NCBI RefSeq assembly: GCF_000317535.1
Contig: NC_020050.1
Location: forward strand, 175,315-239,314
Length of the DNA: 64,000 nucleotides
Direction of reading: 5' to 3'
DNA from: Cylindrospermum stagnale PCC 7417
GTDB taxonomy: Bacteria > Cyanobacteriota > Cyanobacteriia > Cyanobacteriales > Nostocaceae
Shown piece by piece: positions 53,692 to 59,407 of the stretch. Made by a program: the position numbers and the translations under genes. The notes below the pieces were generated by a model. The model made no database searches. It was given only the letters and a program-made list of their open reading frames with translations, and was not told where the DNA came from. How positions within the stretch are numbered: the stretch's first letter is position 1; each line of letters starts with the position of its first letter.

Positions 53692-53972
53692 GATGATTTC
53701 TCTCTGGTTGCGTCATTACTGGAAGGGTGACTGCGATAGCAGAAAGAAAGAACTTGACATCCTCCTATAGATAATTTGGATTACCGAATATAGCGGTGGA
53801 TTTTGGATTTTAAAGATTACTTTCTAAGCTTTAGCGCAGTAAATGATAATGCAATCCGTTTTGGCAAGCCTTTTTTCTCTCTCTGCTTCGTCTACCTACA
53901 TAGGAAAGCTTATAACCCAATTTCTGCTTGATTGTAATTGTTATGCGTGAGATTTTTGTTTCTCTATGGAAA

Positions 53973-54404
53973 TCACGCGCAATTATTTACATTCATCAAA
54001 GATTGAGCAGGAGAAACATCCGAAAAGTTACGCAGCAAACGAAACCGATTGGCAATTTCAGCCATTGCATCTAATAGTTCATCCTCATCCGCAGTCTGAA
54101 TTACTTCAACGAGCGATCGCTTGAGGGATGCGGGTGACTGATTCTCTTTGCCTAACACCAGTTGATAAAAGAATTGTTTGGAACCAGGAGCTAAAACTTC
54201 CATGCCATCCAACAACTTTGACAAGGTGGTAGTACTAACGTCACATTTTCCCCGACGAAACTCGGAAATGTGATTTTCTGAGACCTTTGTGTCACCAGAC
54301 AACTGTTTGGCACTGATCCTATACCGCTTTATCGTCGCATCGAAGGACTGGGACAGGGGGGACACCGGGTAAGAAATAGCCGAGACAGAATTGTTAACTT
54401 TCAT
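53973..54404 (-). CDS. XRE-family repressor-like regulator
   Basis: A 143-residue protein with an N-terminal HTH (FDATIKRYRISAKQLSGDTK, VSENHISEFRRGKCDVSTTT, LSKLLDGM) and a C-terminal acidic helical domain (SLVEVIQTADEDELLDAMAE, IANRFRLLRNFSD). It is divergent from the three-gene rep-like operon. Its promoter carries a perfect palindrome with an extra half site (54411-54461), so autoregulation and control of the divergent operon are likely. This is the usual way a plasmid sets copy number. The function is inferred. Confidence 0.82.
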   Translation of the reverse strand: MKVNNSVSAISYPVSPLSQSFDATIKRYRISAKQLSGDTKVSENHISEFRRGKCDVSTTTLSKLLDGMEVLAPGSKQFFYQLVLGKENQSPASLKRSLVEVIQTADEDELLDAMAEIANRFRLLRNFSDVSPAQSLMNVNNCA

Positions 54405-54410
54405 TACTAA

Positions 54411-54461
54411 AATTAGCCAGTAGGCTAATTGATCGTTACTTTATACAGCGATAGGCTAATT
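54411..54461. promoter_or_regulatory. Operator for the XRE repressor: AATTAGCC-AGTA-GGCTAATT plus half site
   Basis: A perfect 8-bp-arm palindrome (54411-54418 and 54423-54430) starts 7 bp upstream of the repressor ATG, and a further GGCTAATT half site lies at 54454-54461. The spacing of the GGCTAATT units is 31 bp, about three helical turns. A shorter relative (TAGCC-AATC-GGCTA) lies at 15372-15385. Confidence 0.7.
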
Positions 54462-54574
54462 CACAGATTAGTAACCTCCGATTCAATGTTAGATCAACAT
54501 CAACAAATAAGCATCAGTTGCCATTAGTCATTTTTTTGTCCTTTAGCAATGATTAATGACCAGGTAGAAAACAA

Positions 54575-54598
54575 GCCCCTGTTTAGGTGAACAGGGGC
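54575..54598 (+). other. GC-rich leader hairpin of the rep-like operon
   Basis: GCCCCTGTT (54575-54583) pairs with AACAGGGGC (54590-54598) around a 6-nt loop, 28 nt before the first ATG of the operon. No T-run follows, so it is more likely an RNA leader structure than a terminator. Confidence 0.5.
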
Positions 54599-54626
54599 AA
54601 GGCATGAAAATTTCTCTAGAAAGATT

Positions 54627-54857
54627 ATGACACAGGGAATTCCAAAATTACAGGGCGTGTTCTACCCTCTCCAGCATGAAGAATGGCTGAGAGCCTACTG
54701 TGAACTCACAACAAGAAAGCAAGCCGCTTTCTACTGTCCAGAGCATCAAAAGCGCATTCATTGGTTTGGAGAATGCATTCCAGAAAAAGCAGCCCTTATT
54801 AAGTCTGGCTGCTCAGAATTCCAAGTTAACATCACTTTTGAGGAGACTGAGTCATGA
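54627..54857 (+). CDS. Small unknown protein, first gene of the rep-like operon
   Basis: A 76-residue protein beginning MTQGIPKLQGVFYPLQHEEW. The phrase QGxFYPLQ is repeated at the start of the next gene (QGEFYPLQKAEL), and the following helices are also alike (LTTRKQAAFYCPEHQ against LINNSAYVHFALRYE). It looks like a shortened paralogue of the N-terminal domain of that protein. The stop overlaps the next start by 4 nt (ATGA). Its function is unknown, possibly a regulator or decoy of the initiator. Confidence 0.6.
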   Translation: MTQGIPKLQGVFYPLQHEEWLRAYCELTTRKQAAFYCPEHQKRIHWFGECIPEKAALIKSGCSEFQVNITFEETES

Positions 54858-55732
54858 TACCAAAGCCTCAGAGGGACGATCATGGAAAAGTTCAGGGTGA
54901 ATTTTACCCACTACAAAAGGCAGAGCTTATTGCCCTTCGTAAAGCCAAGCTGATAAACAATTCTGCTTATGTTCACTTTGCTCTTAGGTATGAAAATCCA
55001 TACTGCGATCGCTCCATCACCATTATTCCCAAAGAATTTGCTACGCGGTGGCAAATACCAGAAAGTAGCGTTTACGAGGCAATAGCCAAGCTCAAGGACA
55101 GTAACACTATCAATATCAAGTCAGGCAGAATCACCATTGAGTGGGCTAATTCTCAACAAGCCGAAATTGTTGAGAATCAACAAGCAGACGTTATTGATTC
55201 TCAACAAGTAAACAATTCTGGGAATCCAGAAAAATTCTGGGAATCCAGAAAAAATTCTGGGAATCCAGAAAAATTTACGGAATCCCAGAAAAATTTACGG
55301 AATCCCAGAAAAAATTCTGGAAGTTCAGAAAATTGCAGTCCAGAACCCTCTCCCAGCAAGGGTTCCAACTCTCCTCAGACTATTCAGACTTATTCAGACT
55401 TAAAAAACTCTCTCTCAGATGGTGAGAGAGAGAGTTTTTTAAAGTTTGGATTAGAAAAAGCTAGAAAGTTGCCTAAACCCCCAGAACTTCCCCACAAGTG
55501 GATAGAAACACACTGGGAGGAAATATCAGCAGAGTGGATGAAGGTACAAGGTAAGATTCCTGAAATTCAGAAACAAAAATGGAAGAATCACCCCTATCGA
55601 GATGAGTGGTTAGAAAAAATTCGCTCTCTTGGACAATTTGGTTTTTACGCTGAGAACCGTCAAGAAGAAAAAGAACGGCGGGAATTTTTCAAGTGGGCGG
55701 ATGCTAATAACTTGATATGGGGTCAATCATGA
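54854..55732 (+). CDS. Candidate replication initiator with internal iteron-like repeats
   Basis: A 292-residue protein. The N-terminal 100 residues form a winged-helix-like domain (LIALRKAKLINNSAYVHFAL; IIPKEFATRWQIPESSVYEA; IAKLKDSNTINIKSGRITIE), the fold expected for plasmid Rep or DnaD-like proteins. Residues about 115-180 are a Gln/Asn/Ser linker containing SGNPEKF/ESRKN units encoded by 20-bp DNA repeats. The C-terminus is basic and helical (WIETHWEEISAEWMKVQGKI; FYAENRQEEKERREFFKWAD). It has 4-nt overlaps with the genes before and after it. No family is firmly recognised, so the Rep call rests on fold, iterons, operon and position in the replication module. Confidence 0.55.
   Translation: MIPKPQRDDHGKVQGEFYPLQKAELIALRKAKLINNSAYVHFALRYENPYCDRSITIIPKEFATRWQIPESSVYEAIAKLKDSNTINIKSGRITIEWANSQQAEIVENQQADVIDSQQVNNSGNPEKFWESRKNSGNPEKFTESQKNLRNPRKNSGSSENCSPEPSPSKGSNSPQTIQTYSDLKNSLSDGERESFLKFGLEKARKLPKPPELPHKWIETHWEEISAEWMKVQGKIPEIQKQKWKNHPYRDEWLEKIRSLGQFGFYAENRQEEKERREFFKWADANNLIWGQS
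55214..55332. repeat. Iteron-like array: six units of about 20 bp
   Basis: Units begin at 55214, 55233, 55253, 55272, 55292 and 55313 (19-21 bp steps). Typical units are AATTCTGGGAATCCAGAAA and AATTTACGGAATCCCAGAAA. The steps are not multiples of three and units fall in two codon phases, so the encoded peptide changes while the DNA repeats. This argues for selection on the DNA, as for iterons that bind a replication initiator. The array lies within the candidate rep gene. Confidence 0.8.
55400..55442. other. Perfect 17-bp hairpin inside the candidate rep gene
   Basis: TTAAAAAACTCTCTCTC (55400-55416) pairs without mismatch with GAGAGAGAGTTTTTTAA (55426-55442), loop 9 nt. On the plus strand it ends in six T and would look like an intrinsic terminator in mid-gene. 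It is 68 bp after the iteron-like array and preceded by two direct TATTCAGACT words. Confidence 0.85.
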
Positions 55733-56229
55733 TTGATGACTTACCCCAATTTGAACCAGTTCCCTTGCGTCCTGAAGAGGAAAACCAAGAAGAGGAAATT
55801 TTCTATCCCCGGTGGCGATGTTTCTGTTGCCAAGATTCTGGTCTAGTCTCACGGGATTTAGTTCAGTTAATCATGCCAAAGTACAATCCAGACCGAGATA
55901 AGTGGGTACTTTGCCAGGGAGCCAATTGCGACGCATCGAAACGCTGGGAGAATGTACCAATTGAAAATTTTGATATCCGCTTTATTCCCAGTATTTGTCA
56001 AAAGCTGGATTTAATCAATCGAGAAAACTGGCGTAACACTGTAAAACAACAAATTAACATTCGCCAATTGGCTAAAAAACTGAAAATGCCTGGAAGTGGG
56101 AATCGCACCGAAAATGACAACCGTGAAGTGCAGCAACAGAAACAAGAAATTGAAGCAATTTATGAAGAGGAATGGATGAAAATGTCAAATGTACATTTGA
56201 GCCAAGAATACGAACAAAAAGAAGATTAA
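55729..56229 (+). CDS. Unknown zinc-ribbon protein, third gene of the rep-like operon
   Basis: About 166 residues from ATG 55729 (MIDDLPQFEPVPLRPEEE), which overlaps the previous stop by 4 nt (ATGA) just like the pair before it; an ATG at 55717 is the alternative. A four-Cys pattern (WRCFCCQDSGLVS ... WVLCQGANCDAS) suggests a zinc ribbon. A helical basic segment follows (RNTVKQQINIRQLAKKLKMP), with a charged tail. It could be a DnaC-like or primosome adapter, but nothing proves that. Confidence 0.6.
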   Translation: MIDDLPQFEPVPLRPEEENQEEEIFYPRWRCFCCQDSGLVSRDLVQLIMPKYNPDRDKWVLCQGANCDASKRWENVPIENFDIRFIPSICQKLDLINRENWRNTVKQQINIRQLAKKLKMPGSGNRTENDNREVQQQKQEIEAIYEEEWMKMSNVHLSQEYEQKED

Positions 56230-56361
56230 TTCTATCGAACTACCAAAATTATTGTGGTGTAAATTGTAGGCACGATAGCTTAATAACCTTGTTATTGTAT
56301 CGCCCGTTCTTTAATTTTGGTTTTGGTGTAAATGACTGTAGTTATTTCTTGATTTTAGGCA

Positions 56362-58824
56362 TCACCGGATAACTAATATCCGTTGTCTAGCTCGCGAACT
56401 AGCAACATAATACAACCGATTAAACTCTCTAATCTTTGCTAGGACTGAATTACTGTTATCTCCTCGTTCTGGATTAAGTCGCTTACTCAAATCTTGACCA
56501 TCAATACCAGCCTCTAAGAAAGTGCTACCTTGGCTATTGTGAACAGTTAATGCAAAGCAGTTTCTGACGTTAGCAAACTGCTCGATATGTCTGTAGTACT
56601 GCTTCCACAAAAAGGGATTACGCTTGGCACTTTTGAGTAAGCGTTTGGTTTCTTGGTCGAATCGTGTTTGCTCATCTTCATGCAATACGTAGATTTGACG
56701 CACAATTCCGTCGTCTGTCTTTATCTTTAACCTCCAAGCATTATAATTGTTATAACGGTCTACAAAGGCATCTAAAACAGTAAATTCCATAGATGTCGAA
56801 AGAATTGCAGTTTTCCCATCAGGAGCCATCACAGGATCTCTGGTGATTAATCTCTCTCCAGAAATAAATCTATTGGCATCTTCACCATATAAATATGTCC
56901 GAATCTGCTGATTGTAAAAGTCAACTTGAGCATTCGTCCAGGACAAAATTCGGAAACAATCTGGGTTTTTAGCAAATTCTTTAGACATCTTTTTGCAGGC
57001 ATAACGCAGCAAAGTTTGACGTTTAACCATCAGCGCCCCGTTACTTTTATCAGGCAAATAATTAGCATAAGGCTCAAAAGGAAACTTGCTCTTGGTGACT
57101 GCATAGCGAGAGGCTGTGACAAACTCTAACAAAGGGCTACCAGTTCCTTGACGCACAACTTGAGTCAATACTGCTTTATCTGGTACTTGAAAACTAGGGG
57201 ATTTTCCTTCATTAACTGGATTTAACTGTGCTGGGTCGCCCATGAGAATAATTTTGAGCTTTGTCCAGGTGGATGATTGATTAGCAACATTCTCAATCCA
57301 GCGCCAGAGTTGTTTACCAATCATGGAACATTCGTCAATAAAGACAACATCAAATAGATTGATGTAAGAGGGGCCAGTCTGGTCAAGTACTTTCTCTTTA
57401 CCTCTAGTCACCATACCCAGTCCTAGCAACTGGTGAATGGTGAAGAATTCTACGCCAGTTACGCCATTTTCTGCCGCCGTGCGTTGCAGCACACCTACAG
57501 CTTTATTAGTGGGTGCGGTGACAGCAACTCGCTTATCTTGAACCAATAGTTCTCGAATAAGTTGCTGAACACAAGTAGTATTATGAGTTACAATGCAATG
57601 CTCTGTCACATAGAGATGTGACGGATGCTCTACAGCAATACACACACATTCTTCCTCACCTGCATTCTCTGCTGATATGATGTATCGAGTGGGAATATAT
57701 CGAGTTTTCGGTTTTACACGATCACGTTTGCGGGACAAATGAAACGGATTAATGTCTGGTGGTAAACAAATTGATAAACAGTAACAAAGCCGTCCAGATG
57801 CAGTATTCTTCTCCCGTATGCGACAAATACCACCCAATGACTCAACCAAACTCTTAACGTCGTATCCTAGTTGTAAAGAACTCGTTGCCAACAAAGTTTC
57901 ATAACCTTTCTTGGAGACACTACCATCTGTGTCCATTAATCCACGCAGTAATTCTAAGCGTACTTTTTTAGAATTAATTAAGTAGCAGTTGGGAATGTAT
58001 TTCTCATAAGAGTACTTATTCCACAAACCTAAATTTCTTAATGTCTGAGTTAGCTGATTATACCGAAATTGCCCTTTCCATGTAGTACCGATAAATGCAT
58101 ATGTTAAACCTAATTCCCTTCCTACAGATTTCATTTCTATGCCTTGGGGGACTAATTTACCGCATCGTTCAGCAATCTCAGAGTCTGTTGTAGTTAGCTT
58201 AGGTGTTCCCTGGGTCAATCCTCCATCTCCTAATAGACAGCCTAATAAGTAAGGCTCTACAGGAACAGAAGATGATTCAAAGTCAGCACATTGCATAACC
58301 GGAATTTTATGATTTTTGTGAGTACCTTTTCTTGCCGTTAATGATTGTGCAATTTCGTATGTTGTTTTGACACGACCTGGTTTTAACTGATAAATTTTTC
58401 CTTTTTTATCAGCTTTATATTTGCTAACACGATTTACGGCACGTTCAGAATGACTTTCTGTGAGCCAAAGATGTTCATAACAACAACGTGTTGAACTACC
58501 ATCACTGAATGTGACTCTGGCAACAGGTTTAATGCCTTGTGGAAAAATAGCTAAAACTTTTGTTCGAGTACCATCACTGGAAATAACTGAATCACCTGCT
58601 TTCAAATCACCTATTGGTTTCCAACCTGTGGGGGTAAGAACTGGAGTTTTTATTGGTTGTGCTTTCCCAGTCCCTGCATAACCTGCTAGTAAAAATACAC
58701 TTTTTAAGTTTTTCGGTTGCAGAAACTCATGTATTTTTGCCAGAGCTTTACTTTGCTGATAAGTAAGCTCCCAAGCGTTGTGTGTCAGTGATGCTGACAG
58801 TAAATGTGAAGTAGCTTCTATCAT
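56362..58824 (-). CDS. RecD/Pif1-like superfamily 1 helicase containing an intein
   Basis: An 820-residue precursor. The extein (residues 1-54 and 416-820, 459 in all) is an AAA/UvrD-like helicase: Walker A GYAGTGK-TT split by the intein, then AVTAPTNKAVGVLQRTAAEN, FFTIHQLLGLGMV, Walker B DVVFIDECSMIG, ILMGDPAQLNPV and QVVRQ, the motif order of Pif1/RecD2-type enzymes. The C-terminal UvrD-like motif is NCFALTVHNSQGSTF then FNRLYYVASSRARQRILVI. The intein must splice out for ATP binding. It is probably the helicase of the plasmid replication/repair module. A GC-rich hairpin lies in the leader (58898-58931). Confidence 0.92.
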   Translation of the reverse strand: MIEATSHLLSASLTHNAWELTYQQSKALAKIHEFLQPKNLKSVFLLAGYAGTGKAQPIKTPVLTPTGWKPIGDLKAGDSVISSDGTRTKVLAIFPQGIKPVARVTFSDGSSTRCCYEHLWLTESHSERAVNRVSKYKADKKGKIYQLKPGRVKTTYEIAQSLTARKGTHKNHKIPVMQCADFESSSVPVEPYLLGCLLGDGGLTQGTPKLTTTDSEIAERCGKLVPQGIEMKSVGRELGLTYAFIGTTWKGQFRYNQLTQTLRNLGLWNKYSYEKYIPNCYLINSKKVRLELLRGLMDTDGSVSKKGYETLLATSSLQLGYDVKSLVESLGGICRIREKNTASGRLCYCLSICLPPDINPFHLSRKRDRVKPKTRYIPTRYIISAENAGEEECVCIAVEHPSHLYVTEHCIVTHNTTCVQQLIRELLVQDKRVAVTAPTNKAVGVLQRTAAENGVTGVEFFTIHQLLGLGMVTRGKEKVLDQTGPSYINLFDVVFIDECSMIGKQLWRWIENVANQSSTWTKLKIILMGDPAQLNPVNEGKSPSFQVPDKAVLTQVVRQGTGSPLLEFVTASRYAVTKSKFPFEPYANYLPDKSNGALMVKRQTLLRYACKKMSKEFAKNPDCFRILSWTNAQVDFYNQQIRTYLYGEDANRFISGERLITRDPVMAPDGKTAILSTSMEFTVLDAFVDRYNNYNAWRLKIKTDDGIVRQIYVLHEDEQTRFDQETKRLLKSAKRNPFLWKQYYRHIEQFANVRNCFALTVHNSQGSTFLEAGIDGQDLSKRLNPERGDNSNSVLAKIREFNRLYYVASSRARQRILVIR
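57580..58662 (-). other. LAGLIDADG intein in the helicase Walker A motif
   Basis: Residues 55-415 (361 residues) form an in-frame insertion between GTGK and TT. Block A starts AQPIKTPVLTPTGWKPIGDL with Ala as residue 1 instead of the usual Cys or Ser. The end is HLYVTEHCIVTHN before Thr +1, with the canonical His-Asn. Two LAGLIDADG-type helices are visible (LLGCLLGDGGLT and LLRGLMDTDGSV), so it should be a full homing-endonuclease intein. Confidence 0.92.
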
Positions 58825-58897
58825 ATGCGCTCCGATAATTCATAATTGCTCCATTCAATGCAGCGATAGCTGTTGGTTTTGGTTAACCAAAAAACAA

Positions 58898-58931
58898 CAC
58901 CCCTTCTGGTATCAAAAACCCAGAAGGGGTG
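58898..58931 (-). terminator. GC-rich hairpin upstream of the helicase gene
   Basis: CACCCCTTCTGG (58898-58909) pairs perfectly with CCAGAAGGGGTG (58920-58931), loop 10 nt. Read on the minus strand it is followed by TTGTTTTTTGG, so it would stop transcripts coming from the right. It would shield, or act as an attenuator for, the helicase gene, which starts 74 nt downstream. Confidence 0.65.
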
Positions 58932-59407
58932 GAAGAGATTTATTCACGCTGGGATTTGAGGATTGGAGCCAGCATTATGTAGGCGATTACGGTACACTGC
59001 GTGAACGCTTGCATAATGTAGCCATAGCTAATCGCTTGAACAATTTCTGGTCAAAAGGTAGCAGAGGAATCACAAGACGAGATGCAGTGCTCTTCATTTT
59101 ATCTAGACAAAACTGGACAACCTTCCCGGTAGGGCGGGTTATTGCGATTATTCTCAATAATCCTAGAGTCAAGACCCGCCTACCGGACAGGATTTACTCG
59201 TCTAACGATTAATTTTTTAATGGTTGTCCAGTTTTGTTAAGACCTCCCCAAACCCATACAAGCGCTTGCGTGGCGTAGCCATTGCTAATCGCTTACACAA
59301 TTTCGTCACTTATTCAGAAAACAACCCAACAGTACGTGTAGTAGAAATACTTGAGACAATCTGCAATTTGACAAATCTGAAATTTCCTGTGCATCCAGAA
59401 AATCTCT
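58932..59407. other. Repeat-rich spacer before the histidine kinase
   Basis: No gene is evident. An outer inverted repeat ACAAAACTGGACAACC (59107-59122) with GGTTGTCCAGTTTTGT (59222-59237) encloses an inner imperfect one (CCGGTAGGGCGGGT / ACCCGCCTACCGG, about 59127-59184). The block GTAGCCATAGCTAATCGCTT (about 59020) recurs with one change near 59273 (GTAGCCATTGCTAATCGCTT). The repeats are shared with 62.2-62.55 kb. Confidence 0.65.

Noticed and set aside
55214-55332. CRISPR array
   Set aside because: Units are about 20 bp and contiguous, with no spacers between them.
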